Assembly (NCBI RefSeq): GCF_902167145.1
Contig: NC_050097.1
Span: 111,571,982 to 111,635,981 of the forward strand
Source: Zea mays
Lineage: Eukaryota; Streptophyta; Magnoliopsida; Poales; Poaceae
DNA length: 64,000 nucleotides
Reading direction: 5' to 3'
This document shows, in pieces, positions 44,831 through 57,600 of this stretch. The first letter of the stretch is position 1; the number at the start of each line of letters is the position of its first letter. A model generated the notes under the pieces. That model was not told the origin of the DNA and did not search any database. It was given only the letters and a program-made list of their open reading frames with translations. The position numbers and the translations under genes are program-made.

Positions 44831-47416
44831 GAAGGCGAGCCGATAATGATGGATACGTTCCTTGTTGCCAATTACCCAGCAGTTATTCTCTTCGACTCTG
44901 GTGCATCGCATACCTTCATAAGCAAGAATTTTGTGGAAAAGCATTGCATTCCTTGCACTGAATCAAGGGAAGGATTTATTATCCACTCACCTGGGGACGG
45001 ATATTTACTAAGGAAGTAGCCTTCCACATACCAGTAACGTTAGCCGGATGGGAATTTCCTACCAACATGATTGTTTTAAAAGGTCAAGACATAGATGTAA
45101 TCCTGGGCATGAATTGGTTAGCCCAGCATAAGGCCATCATCAATACAGACTTAAGTACCATCAAATTGAGCCATGGTCGTGGAGAAATTCAATTGTCCAT
45201 CCTTGTAGCTGTCCCAACCAAACCATCTGGACGAGTTTATGAAGCTATCGTACAAGAAATCTAGGATATTCCGGTGGCATGTGAATTTCTGGATGTCTTT
45301 CCTGAAGATTTGCCTGGGTTGCCTCCGGAAAGGGATGTGGAATTCGTGATTGAACTAAAGCCCAATATGGCTCCTATTTCTAGAAGATCGTACCGAATGC
45401 CACCTAATGAATTGCATAACCCAAGACTCAACTATAGGACTTGCTTGAGAAGGGGTTCACTAGGCCTAGTTCATCACCATGGGGATGTCCAACAATTTTC
45501 GTTAAGAAGAAGGATCAGACATTACGAATGTGCATAGACTATAGACCCCTTAATGAGGTCACCATCAAGAACAAGTACCCTCTTCCTCGGATCGATATCT
45601 TATTCGATCAACTTACTAGAGCTCGGGTATTCTCCAAGATTGACCTCAGGTCAGGTTATCATCAGATCCGTATTTGACTCGAAGATATACCCAAGACCGC
45701 ATTCACCACGCGGTATGAATTATTTGAATATTTGGTTATGTCTTTCGGATTGACAAACGCTCCAGCCCACTTCACATACTTAATGAACTCGGTGTTTATG
45801 CCCGAGTTAGATAGATTTGTGGTGGTCTTCATTGATGACATCCTGATCTATTCCAAAAATGAAGAAGAGCATGCTAAGCACTTACGAATCGTGCTAACGC
45901 GCTTAAGGGAGCATCAGATGTATGCCAAGTTCAGCAAATGCGCGTTCTGGTTGGAGGAAATACAATTTCTAGACATATATTATCTGCAAAAAGAATTGCG
46001 GTTGATCCTAGCAAAGTCAAGGATATTCTAGAATGGAAACCGCCAACTACAGTACATCAAGTTTGAAGCTTCCTTAGACTGGCTGGATATTACCGCAGGT
46101 TCATTCTAGATTTCTCCAAAATTGTTAAACTAATTACGGGTTTATTGAAGAATGATACAAAGTTTGACTGGTCCTCAAAATGCATTGAAGCCTTCGAGCA
46201 GCTAAAGGTCTTATTAACCACTGCTCCGGTATTGCCTCAACCGGATATAGAAAAGCCTTTCGTTGTGTATTGTGACACATTAGGTAGTGGACTCGGATGT
46301 GTCCTAATGCAGGAGGGCCGAGTCATAGCTTATGCCTCAAGACAACTATGCCGGCATGAGGAGCACTATCTGACTCATGATTTGGAATTAGCTACAATTT
46401 TTCATGCCCTTAAGATATGGTGTCATTATCTGCTAGGAAATACTTGCCATTTATATACAAATCATAAAAGTCTGAAATATATCTTTACCCAGTTAGAACT
46501 GAACATGAGGCAGAGAAGATGGCTTGAGCTAATTAAAGACTATGACATAGAAATCCACTATCACCCAGGAAAAGCCAATGTGGTGGCAGATGCATTGGGT
46601 CAAAAGGCTTCCTGTCATTGTCTTATAGTAAGGACCCCTGACACCACACTATGTCAAGAAATGGAAAACTTAAACCTAGGTATGATACAACACAGAACTT
46701 TGACACAATTAAAGCTTGAGTCAGTTCTTCTACAGAGAATTATTGATGCCCAAAAAACCAACAAGGGTATGAAACATATTCATGAGAAAATAGAAGCCGG
46801 CAAAGCAAATTGCTTCAGAAAAGATGACCAAGGAATAATATGGTTCAATGATTGCATAGTTGTGCCTAAAATGCTGTAGTCCGCTAACAAATTTTGGATG
46901 AAGCTCATCGTAGTCGATATTCCATTCATCCCGGAAGTACTAAGATGTATCAAGACTTAAAGCAACACTATTGGTGGACAAAATGAAGATTGAGATTGCA
47001 CGCTATGTGGCAAGATGTGACACCTGTAGACGTGTCAAGGCAGTGCATATGAAGACCGCTGGACCACTGCAATCTTTGCCCATCCCAACCTAGAATTGGG
47101 AAGATATTAGTATGGACTTCATTGTGGGATTGCCCAAAACAGCCAAAGGTTTTGACTCTGTATGGGTTATAATTGATCGGCTTACAAAAATAGCCCATTT
47201 TCTACAGGTCAAAACATCTTACCCGGTCATCACCTATGCCCAGATATATATTGCTCATATTCTCAGTTTGCATGAAATTCCAAAAACAATAGTGTCGGAC
47301 CACGGACCACAATTTGTATCCAAGTTTTGGGAAGAGTTACATAAGTCCCTGGGTACTAAACTGCTCCACAGTTCGGCCTATCATCCTCAAACAAGTGGAC
47401 AAACTAAGAGAGTAAA
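44831..47416 (+). pseudogene. pol of element C, truncated in integrase
   Basis: The protease motif DSGASHTF is intact. A frameshift lies near 44995. TAG at 45262 precedes the reverse transcriptase, then a shift near 45415, TGA at 45675, and another shift near 45970. The RT catalytic box FIDD (about 45829-45840) is intact, unlike in B. RNase H and the connection region are open from 46145 to 46879. The integrase zinc domain is broken near 46880-46990; the core starts MDFIVGLPKTAKGFD (47112). The frame ends at 47416 where the G LTR begins, so the C-terminal integrase and chromodomain are missing. Confidence 0.9.
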
Positions 47417-48084
47417 TGTAACACCCTAGGTGTTTATATTCCGCTCGACAACGGGTACGGATTTAAGCATGTAATATCAGTGGATAAAACAGATGCTAAA
47501 CTCTAATTATTTTCGACTATCGCGATTTTAATATCACATCTGTTTCATCTGTCGTGAGTGTGACGTCGTTTTTATTTTTATCTATTTGGACTCGTCCTAA
47601 ATTTTCGTGCTGTTCGGGACATATTTGTTCTGAAAATTGGTGCGTCCGGTGATTATTTAAAATTCACCGCTCACGCGAATACGAAATTCGGAAGCTCGAC
47701 CCACTCGGACGATTTATCTCGGTCCAATTAAATAGAATTCGTCGACTAAGGTTTTCGGCGCAAATAATTCTGTCTCCACTCGTCAACCGAGAAAATCGCG
47801 TCTGAGAATTTATAATTGAGATTCAATTCTCTACATAAATTATCTGTTTACGTGGAATCAGGTGTCTTTCAAATCAAATTGAACACCGTCTTAAATACGG
47901 TTGTTCACACCGTTCGGATTTGTTCTGACGACGTCTCGCCCGATCCAAAACTTTGGATATAAATAACAGGTGCAAATTCATTTGAGTCTAAGGTATTCGC
48001 CAAATTAAAATCATGTCACGATTACTGTATACCCCGTATACGTCGCTAAGAAAGGTTGGGATCTTAAATATCTATGATTTTCGG

Positions 48085-48093
48085 TATAAAAAA
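48085..48093 (+). promoter_or_regulatory. Candidate TATA box of G LTR1
   Basis: TATAAAAAA just before a purine-rich then CT-rich leader; repeated at 55348 and 62613 in LTR2 and LTR3. An alternative TATAAATA lies at 47958. Confidence 0.45.
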
Positions 48094-49851
48094 ATGGAGA
48101 AAAGGAGAAAAGAAAATCCCAAAAGAAAAATCTGGTGCCGTCCTCTCTCTCCCTATTTTTTTCCTTTACCGTGAGGCTTATCTCTGCCGCTTCCTTCAGC
48201 CTGAAAAATCCCACCGCTCTAAGTCTCCTTCTTCCTTATCACTTACGCGCGCGGGAGCTTTATCTGGTCGCGGCTGCCGTCGGTCGTCGTCATCGTCGTC
48301 GCGCAGCTCCTCCACGCCCGTTTCTCTCTCCCTACGCCCCGCGTTCCTTCTCTGCACTGCTTCCTCTGCTCCATCTTCAAGCATGCCGCGCTCCAAATCG
48401 CCTGCTGTTCCTCTTCCCCAGCCATGGCCGCGCCTGGCTCGCCGGTGTTCAGGCCGCGGCTTCCTCCTCCAACTCCGGTCGGCCAAGAGCCTAGCTGCCC
48501 CCTTGCTTCTCTCCCTCCATTTCCCAGCAGCGCCCTGTCCCTGTCGAAGCCCTTCTATGGCGCGCGTGGATTTCTCCTCCTCCATCCCCAGCCAGCCTGT
48601 GAGCTCCTCCCTCCTCCCTGCATCCATGGAGCTCGGCGCCCATCTCCATGGCTCGCCCTGCGTCCAGCCGCCGCGCCCGGTTCCGAGTCCCTTTCCTGGT
48701 CGAGTTCCCTACTCCATCTCTGCCCTCTGCCGGCGCTCCAGCTCCTCCATCCATGGCCATGCCATGTTGCTCGTCGGTGCTCGCCGCGGGAGACGGCGCT
48801 TGGTCGCCCAACCTTCCTGCTCCTCACCGGCTGTCGCTCCCAATCTTCAGCTCATCGACTCACCGTCGTGTTTCTTGTTCTCCCTCATCAGTCGGCCTCG
48901 CCGTGGCTAAGTATGTCCGCCATGCTATGTGCTTCGGTCTTTGGTCGCTGCCTATTGCTCACCATCCCCTATTCGATCTTGTCGTCAAGCTTCGCCTCAG
49001 CCTTAGCTCGTCGGTCACGCTCGTCAGATGTGCGATCGAGGACTTCAGCTGAAGGCCGTCGTCAGGCAACTACCAAATCGAGTTGTGATGTGGTGAGCCG
49101 ATTCACTATTTTTATTATCGGTTTTATGATCGTAAAATAAGACACTTCGTATACGTATACGATTAAGTTAGAAATTCTAGTAATGCGAGGTGTGCACTTG
49201 GTAATTATGGCTAGATTCGTTATTATGTCGTTAGGGTGTGTGATATTAGGGAGTCGATGATAGAAGTGAAATTCTAGTTGTTGGGCGATGACGGGAAGGA
49301 CGTTGTTCATCGCGTGCTTAATGTTTGATGGATAGTATGAACTGAAATCATCGCTGTTCTCACGAATTTTGTATCGACTAGTAAAAGTACACTGGTTCGC
49401 TAGTTTTTATTATTAGTTCAAGGCTTCGATTAATTAGTTATATTAGTTGCGTCAGTTCTCTGGACGGTAGTAACCGTGCGTTGTGGTTGTATTAATTGTT
49501 TATTAAAATGCTTCATCGTATATAGTGTATTGGTTTATATAAATGTATACATATGAGATGTGTAGGTGATGAGTAGGATAGGTTTAGTGTTCTAATTAAT
49601 TAGCTGATAAGTTGTGTTTAGGCTAATTATATTAAATATGTATTGTTTGTTATTTCATGATGTTTGCGTTAGATTCGGTTAATCTAGAGAAGCGTACTTA
49701 TTGCGCTCAGTCGTACATCGATAACTAGTGTTTTAGTATAAAATTGTACAACGCCTCGCCACTAGGTGTTTAATGCGCTATCGTATAGCACTATTTAGAT
49801 TTGTGCTATTTCTGTTAATATGCATTTATGTGCATCGTGCATTTCAATTAG

Positions 49852-50038
49852 GTACGATCGTTGATCGCGTAATGTGGAAGACGACCCCAAGTCGACCCAG
49901 GATAATGCAGAGATTGGACATCTCCGCAAGACGACGTCGTCAGTCGGACAAACCTGAATATGGATAATCTGATGAATGCCAAGACAAAGGATGGTCAAGT
50001 GGACATCGTCTAACAAACACTAACTTAGTGTTACCCAG
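49852..50038 (+). other. Cassette-like segment in G LTR1, non-coding
   Basis: It occupies the position of the acidic cassette, between TTTCAATTAG and TTACCCAG|GCAAGCCCC. It is 187 bases long (190 in LTR2), not 3n in this copy, and the shared phase contains stops. The GC donor and downstream sequence are kept, but the acidic reading frame is not. Confidence 0.5.
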
Positions 50039-50655
50039 GCAAGCCCCGGTGCATTTGCCCCTTCCTTGTGTTTTAAATGCTTTTTCACCTTATCTGATGC
50101 ATTAGGTGATAGGAGTTGTGTGATAAACAATTGATGCATTACCATTCCTTGGAAACTCCTTAATCTCGGTTTTACAAAAAGAACTGATAATGCTTAGCCC
50201 TGCTTAGAAACTAAAAAATCATTTGTTTTCAAAAAGAATGATTGTGGAACATTGGTTATGGGCCTTTCGTTTCAAAAATCAAAGCAAACTTATGATGATG
50301 ATTCCACTTCGGCCGGAGTGGGTTCATCATTTGGAAAAGAGTACCCCTGTCGGTTACCAAAAATGGGAAAATGGTTTGAATACATCTAGACCAGACGCTG
50401 AGCGGACGTGGTCGCCCGTCTGTGTCGATTAAGGACCGTTCGATGTAGGCCTGTTGTGGTGGAGACCTTGCAACTAGCCATATGCTCCGGTAAGCCTGAA
50501 CCCGGCTATTCCATACGTGAAAAGACAACCGCGCACTGGGCGTGGGAGATGGTGGGAGTAGCGTGTACCCTCCTGGCTAGAGGCTGGATGGAGGAGTACT
50601 GTGCTCCCGGGTAGCGCGGACCGGTTCACGTTGTGGAGGATCTGTGGGAACGGTT

Positions 50656-50687
50656 GACATATGCAAGGATTAAGTGCTACATATGTC
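50656..50687 (+). other. Conserved hairpin in G LTR1
   Basis: GACATATG and CATATGTC arms; the loop differs from B by one base (CAAGGATTAAGTGCTA). Repeated at 57922-57953 in LTR2. Confidence 0.7.
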
Positions 50688-51438
50688 GTGTGGTTAGGGA
50701 TCCCCAGCTGGGTATAATCGGTTCGAATCGTCGTTGCTCCTCGGTCATGGAGACTCTACCCTCCGACCACTCATCGTAGTTGACAAGTGAAATATGAATT
50801 GGCTAAAAGAAAGCTAGATCAGGACAAGTGGATGCTCTAGATTAGGCAAATCTAGATTCAGGAAAAATACTAAACTTGTGAAGTAAAATTTTGGCATAAG
50901 GATTTACTACTAGTAAGCTCTTCTGCAAAATAGAGTCTTTGATTCCTGATAAGCCATACCTTGAATCCCTCTAGCCAGCATACCCTTGAGAGTCTTTTCT
51001 TTAGTCGGGTAAGTCTTGCTGAGTAATTCCATACTCAGGGTTTTATTCCCTGTTGTTTTTCAGGTTATAGTTTTGTGCTGCTATTGATGGTGTTAAGTGC
51101 CGGTGGGCTCGGCCTTCTTATAAGTCTAAGTAATTCTTCTATACTTCTTATTGAGGATGGTCACTTGAGCTAGCATATATTTCAAACTTATACTTTTGTA
51201 ATCACTCCGATAAATATAATGTAAAAAGTTGATAATAAGATTTCCGCTTCAAAATTATTGGTGTGTGATTTGTATTTACTTTATCCTGCGGTCCTGGTTG
51301 TTAGTGGTTTATCCGAGGTCCTTGGGGCACTCGGACGGATCCTGTTAAGTTATTTGGTGCACATGCATTGCCGTCTGAGGTCTTTGAGACAAGGGTGGGT
51401 GCATGTGGGCCCAATAACTTGGGAGGTTCTGCCACATC

Positions 51439-51450
51439 TGGTATCAGAGC
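51439..51450 (+). promoter_or_regulatory. Primer-binding site of G, first unit
   Basis: TGGTATCAGAGC, a perfect 12-base complement to plant initiator methionine tRNA, two bases after the LTR. Confidence 0.9.
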
Positions 51451-53095
51451 AAGATTAAGTATATACGGTCACATACGTATTTTCAAAACAAAAGTTTTGG
51501 TTTCGAAAAACCTATTTTCAACTAAACACATTGTTTGGCTTTGAAAAACAGTTTTGAAAAACTATAATGCTAGCGACATCCTCTGTTAAGCCCTAAATTA
51601 AGGACTATTAGGTGGCTTAGTTTAAAACCACTAACCCACAACCGGGGGTATTGCATACATGTGTATTGTTATTTTTGAGGCCATTCAGTTTTGAATGGAT
51701 CGACGCTCAAGGTAAGGTGAGATGTGAGAGCATGACCGAACAAACGTCGGTCTAGGGAAGTGCTTAATTGTGGCACTTGATTATATACATGTTTTACATA
51801 TGTATATATGAGGGCTGCGATGTGGAGTATTTACTTTTTCAGGAATTCAGTACCCCATGGATGTGTATGGGTATACAGACATGGGAATATTGAGAAATGT
51901 ATTGTACTCGCAACGACGCACCTACGCTCAGGTAAGAAGGTGAGTTACCATAATGAGTTACCTTGTGGTTAAAGTGTGGCAACGGCGCCTATGCGTGGCT
52001 CGGCGCTTAATGATGAGCTGGCCTCCATATAGAAATATATGGAGTATAAACTGTGGTAAACTGTCATGTGTGAATTGCATCATTGGGAAATTGGGCTGTG
52101 ATGAAATTTTCTGCAGGTACACTAACCTCGAAAACGTATGTGTAGTTGACGACTAGCAAAATACCGTGAGAGTCGTAAGTATGCCACCGATATAGAACGC
52201 TAATGCCACATTATGTTGGCAAAATCAGTGAGGACGAATAAGACGAGCATGCATCCTGATTGTTTCATCTTGTTTGTCACCTATATATCCAAAATGCTTC
52301 TCTTATCCTTATTCCAGTAACCGGTGATTGTAGATAATGTGGTGTAATGTTGTATTATGAACTTCGATGAAATAGTTGTCCTCCGTTCTTTAGGTAATCT
52401 ATTTAGGTGTTATACGTGTTTGCTCTTGTATGGATGTGCCGATAGACTGTTGGTGACTTGATTGCCTAAACCGAAAACTAGGCTATGTTCTTAATTAGTG
52501 AACCGAGACCCAAATTTGAATTTTCCATTATCACTCCATGACCAAGCCCATGCAAATGAACGCTTAGATAATCTCTTTACTGGACCTAAGATGCACTCGG
52601 ACTTCAAATAAGGATCTTGAGTCCGTGTGCTAGACAATAATTCGTGACTCTTTTGTAGTCATCTTCCCATCCTAAATTATGCCTTTGCTCGATTGGTGCA
52701 AGCTGATGTTTCTATCCTACTTTGAATCTTCTTGGAAGCCATGTCGTTATTTTATCAACCTAACCTAGGAAAGATATGTCAGATCATTTTCTTGAGTTTG
52801 ATGCCTTTGGTTTCCCCATATCTATCAAAGGCATACCAACTTAATCTTATGATTGTTTTCCCTCCGTATCTAATAGATATTAATCCTTGACCTTGTAATT
52901 TTTGCGATGGGCATAGAAATATGTTTGGGCTGAAATAACAGTCTTCCATCGTACTTCTTTCATCAAGTTTAGGTTATGGCCATACCTTGTTTATTTCATC
53001 GGGCCATGCTCTATTTATCTCTCTACTTGTAATTATTTTTACAGGTGGAGTATCTCTTTGTATATTGTCATCCTGACTCAGTCCATTTGTGTCTT

Positions 53096-53485
53096 GTGAG
53101 ATTTTTTATTGGTTATGTCTGGTAATGGCGTTATGACTAAAACTGACGATGCCGCGACGAAACCGAGGGCCTTCTGTGTGTGCGCACACATGGTTGTGCT
53201 ACTTGGCACGCGCTGGTATCACGGTTAGTAGTTGTAATCCATTATGAGACTATATCAATGTGTTATCTTGGCACAATCTAGTTTTAACATGTGAGATCCA
53301 TTATTGGTACTGTTCGGTAATGGTGTCATGATTAAGGACTCATGGTGCCGCAGCGAAATTGAGAGCCTCCTGTGAATGCGCACACAGGATTGTGCTACTT
53401 GTCGGATGCTGGTATCAAGGTCTCTGGTCATAATCCATTGTGGAACTACACTGATGTGTGATCTTCCGTGGACTCCTCCCTTGAA
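53096..53485 (+). repeat. Diverged 195-bp tandem duplication in G internal 1
   Basis: Two units, each starting TGTGAGAT and containing GGTAATGG, GATGCCGC or GGTGCCGC, GCGCACACA and GTGCTACTTG, with a period of 195 bases (53121 to 53316). The first unit holds the palindrome TGTGTGCGCACACA (53177-53190). The same duplication is in the second internal region (period 60387 to 60582). Confidence 0.75.
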
Positions 53486-54643
53486 ACAATTTCTATGTTG
53501 TTTGTCAAATGATCAAGCAACATCTATCATCTCTGTTGGATAAAAAGAGCATACCACTTTCATGTGTGGTCTCTTTCCTTTTGATCTTGGTAGTGACTAC
53601 TCATACAAGTTCCCTTTACGTCCTTTGTGTAAAGGTGAAGGCTTGGAGCTTTTTAGTGTTGGAAAACAACTGATTAGCTCTCAAAATAGAGATCTGCTTC
53701 CCCTGCCACTGAAATGCAGGAGTTTGTTCATTCGCTCTTTTATTCAATCCATGTATTCCCTAACCAAGTCGGTTCATCTTGTATAGAAGAAATAGATGAA
53801 CAACCAGACCAAATGGATTTCTACCCAAATGCATGATCAACTGTTAACAAGAATGAACTCTCAACCCTTGGCTTACCGATGGTACTGAGAAGACATGCCC
53901 AATGTCAAAAGTAGTTCAACAAGTTGGTTTTAACTAACTTGTAACTGCCCAATGAACAAAGGTTGAGTTGGAGATCGATTTGTCGAGTTATCTAAACTCA
54001 CTTTGGCACAAACCATCTTGAGAAAGTACTCATAAAAACCAAGTTAATTCGACGAATGACCACCTATTCATCGTCCTAGTCATGCCTCGATCACCTCACG
54101 TGTGCTTTCCCAGCATATGTGATCAAGTCGAGCCATGCCTAGTGCTCGATAAAATGGACTAGTTGCGAAGTCCGCATCTACAGGTCCCTCCGCTGGTGAT
54201 TTTCTCGAATCTATATCACCTTTTGGGGACTTGGATTCTCTAGCTAACACGAGTTAACTGTGATGTTATTAGACATTCACACCCATCTCGTGTGCTATGA
54301 ACTTATTGTAACCACTTGTTGGTAAACCTCCTTCGGTGTGTTTTACCCAAGATGGTGCATCTGGTTCTGTTTGGGTAAAATCATGTATTCACCGCTCGCT
54401 CAATAGACTCAGATAGTACAGTGTCATTAGAAAAAGTAAACTGTGCACATGGAACCTTATGTGTTCTTCTGGCAGACATCATCTCTATTGGTGGACATTT
54501 CTAAATTAGCCTAAGGCGATGCATGTTATTTCCACTAGAAAAACGACATCCTGAGACACTCGCCCATGTTTGGAACTGTCTCACGATTACCGCTGATATG
54601 GACATGGGTATATGCTTCTGTACCCTTAGAAGTCTTTCGCTCC

Positions 54644-54679
54644 GAATCTCGGGACGAGATTCTTTTAAGGGGGGAGGGC
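54644..54679 (+). promoter_or_regulatory. Hairpin plus polypurine tract, G unit 1
   Basis: GAATCTCG-GGA-CGAGATTC (54644-54662), then TTTTAAGGGGGGAGGGC before LTR2. It closely matches the equivalent region in B. Confidence 0.82.
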
Positions 54680-57600
54680 TGTAACACCCTAGGTGTTTAT
54701 ATTCCGCTCGACAACGGGTACGGATTTAAGCATGTAATATCAGTGGATAAAACAGATGCTAAACTCTAATTATTTTCGACTATCGCGATTTTAATATCAC
54801 ATCTGTTTTATCTGTCGTGAGTGTGACGTCGTTTTTATTTTTATCTATCTGGACTCGTCCTAAATTTTCGTGCTGTTCGGGACATATTTGTTCTGAAAAT
54901 TGGTGCGTCCGGTGATTATTTAAAATTCACCGCTCACGCGAATACGAAATTCGGAAGCTCGACCCACTCGGACGATTTATCTCGGTCCAATTAAATAGAA
55001 TTCGTCGACTAAGGTTTTCGGCGCAAATAATTCTGTCTCCACTCGTCAACCGAGAAAATCGCGTCTGAGAATTTATAATTGAGATTCAATTCTCTACATA
55101 AATTATCTGTTTACGTGGAATCAGGTGTCTTTCAAATCAAATTGAACACCGTCTGAAATACGGTTGTTCACACCGTTCAGATTTGTTCTGACGACGTCTC
55201 GCCCGATCCAAAACTTTGGATATAAATAACAGGTGCAAATTCATTTGAGTCTAAGGTATTCGCCAAATTAAAATCATGTCACGATTACTGTCTACCCCGT
55301 ATAGGTCGCTAAGAAAGGTTCGGATCTTAAATATCTATGATTTTCGGTATAAAAAAATGGAGAAAAGGAGAAAAGAAAATCCCAAAAGAAAAATCTGGTG
55401 CCGTCCTCTCTCTCCCTATTTTTTTTCCTTTACCGTGAGGCTTATCTCTGCCACTTCCTTCAGCCTGAAAAATCCCACCGCTCTAAGTCTCCTTCTTCCT
55501 TATCACTTACGCGCGCGGGAGCTTTATCTGGTCGCGGCTGCCGTCGGTCGTCGTCATCGTCGTCGCGCAGCTCCTCCACGCCCGTTTCTCTCTCCCTACG
55601 CCCCGCGTTCCTTCTCTGCACTGCTTCCTCTGCTCCATCTTCAAGCACGCCGCGCTCCAAATCGCCTGCTGTTCCTCTTCCCCAGCCATGGTCGCGCCTG
55701 GCTCGCCGGTGTTCAGGCCGCGACTTCCTCCTCCAACTCCGGTCGGCCAAGAGCCTAGCTGTCCCCTTGCTTCTCTCCCTCCATTTCCCAGCAGCGCCCT
55801 GTCCCTGTCGAAGCCCTTCTATGGCGCGCGTGGATTTCTCCTCCTCCATCCCCAGCCAGCCTGTGAGCTCCTCCCTCCTCCCTGCATCCATGGAGCTCGG
55901 CGCCCATCTCCATGGCTCGCCCTGCGTCCAGCCGCCGCGCCCGGTTCCGAGTCCCTTTCCTGGTCGAGTTCCCTGCTCCATCTCTGCCCTCTGCCGGCGC
56001 TCCAGCTCCTCCATCCATGGCCATGCCCTGTTGCTCGTCGGTGCTCGCCGCGGGAGACGGCGCTTGGTCGCCCAACCTTCCTGCTCCTCACCGGCTGTCG
56101 CTCCCAATCTTCAGCTCATCGACTCACCGTCGTGTTTCTTGTTCTCCCTCATCAGTCGGCCTCGCCGTGGCTAAGTATGTCCGCCATGCTATGTGCTTCG
56201 GTCTTTGGTCGCTGCCTATTGCTCACCATCCCCTATTCGATCTTGTCGTCAAGCTTCGCCTCAGCCTTAGCTCATCGGTCACGCTCGTCAGATGTGCGAT
56301 CGAGGACTTCAGCTGAAGGCCGTCGTCAGGCAACTACCAAATCGAGTTGTGATGTGGTGAGCCGATTCACTATTTTTATTATCGGTTTTATGATCGTAAA
56401 ATAAGACACTTCGTATACGTATACGATTAAGTTAGAAATTCTAGTAATGCGAGGTGTGCACTTGGTAATTATGGCTAGATTCGTTATATGTCGTTAGGGT
56501 GTGTGATATTAGGGAGTCGATGATAGAAGTGAAATTCTAGTTGTTGGGCGATGACGGGAAGGACGTTGTTCATCGCGTGCTTAATGTTTGATGGATAGTA
56601 TGAACTGAAATCATCGCTGTTCTCACGAATTTTGTATCGACTAGTAATAGTACACTGGTTCGCTAGTTTTTATTATTAGTTCAAGGCTTGGATTAATTAG
56701 TTATATTAGTTGCGTCAGTTCTCTGGACGGTAGTAACTGTGCGTTGTGGTTGTATTAATTGTTTATTAAAATGCTTCATCGTATATAGTGTATTGGTTTA
56801 TATAAATGTATACATATGAGATGTGTAGGTGATGAGTAGGATAGGTTTAGTGTTCTAATTAATTAGCTGATAAGTTGTGTTTAGGCTAATTATATTAAAT
56901 ATGTATTGTTTGTTATTTCATGATGTTTGCGTTAGATTCAGTTAATCTAGAGAAGCGTACTTATTGCGCTCAGTCGTACATCGATAACTAGTGTTTTAGT
57001 ATAAAATTGTACAACGCCTCGCCACTAGGTGTTTAATGCGCTATCGTATAGCACTATTTAGATTTGTGCTATTTCTGTTAATATGCATTTATGTGCATCG
57101 TGCATTTCAATTAGGTACGATCGTTGATCGCGTAATGTGGAAGACGACCCCAAGTCGACCCAGGATAATGCAGAGATTGGACATCTCCGCAAGACGACGT
57201 CGTCAGTCGGACGAACCTGAATATGGATAATCTGATGAATGCCAAGACAAAGGATGGTCATCAAGTGGACATCGTCTAACAAACACTAACTTAGTGTTAC
57301 CCAGGCAAGCCCCGGTGCATTTGCCCCTTCCTTGTGTTTTAAATGCTTTTTCACCTTATCTGATGCATTAGGTGATAGGAGTTGTGTGATAAACAATTGA
57401 TGCATTACCATTCCTTGGAAACTCCTTAATCTCGGTTTTACAAAAAGAACTGATAATGCTTAGCCCTGCTTAGAAACTAAAAAATCATTTGTTTTCAAAA
57501 AGAATGATTGTGGAACATTGGTTATGGGCCTTTTGTTTCAAAAATCAAAGCAAACTTATGATGATGATTCCACTTCGGCCGGAGTGGGTTCATCATTTGG

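Larger units (their letters stand above)
37385..47416 (+). mobile_element. Ty3/gypsy chromovirus C (3' end outside or lost)
   Basis: A close relative of B on the plus strand: shortened 5' LTR 37385-39695, primer site 39698-39709, ORF0 (split by solo LTR D), gag and pol up to the integrase core, where element G begins at 47417. The left flank is ATAAA (37380-37384). Gag and protease share one frame across 44600-45000, showing the ancestral gag-pol fusion. Numerous stops and shifts make it non-functional. Confidence 0.92.
47417..51436 (+). mobile_element. G LTR1
   Basis: Starts TGTAACACCCTAGG and ends GTTCTGCCACA. Possible TATA boxes lie at 47958 and 48085, followed by a CT- and GC-rich leader (48120-48900), then an AT-rich stretch, the cassette-like segment (49852-50038) and the hairpin (50656-50687). 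From about 50030 to the end it resembles the B LTR. Confidence 0.92.
51437..54679 (+). mobile_element. G internal region 1, no coding capacity
   Basis: 3243 bases with only short scattered frames. It contains splice-like sites (TTTTCTGCAG near 52115), a diverged 195-bp tandem duplication (53096-53485), and the hairpin plus polypurine tract at its 3' end (54644-54679). It probably serves as genomic RNA carrying signals for packaging and reverse transcription by proteins supplied in trans. Confidence 0.85.

Noticed and set aside
48074..49140. Long overlapping frames in the G LTR (up to 278 codons), repeated in LTR2 and LTR3
   Set aside because: Two or three plus-strand frames and several minus-strand frames are open at once over the same GC- and CT-rich leader, and the peptides are low-complexity. 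Presence in all copies only reflects recent duplication. A translated leader ORF starting at 48424 in a good ATG context cannot be fully excluded.
53562..53786. 74-codon frame in G internal regions
   Set aside because: Short, no family resemblance; kept in both copies simply because they are nearly identical.
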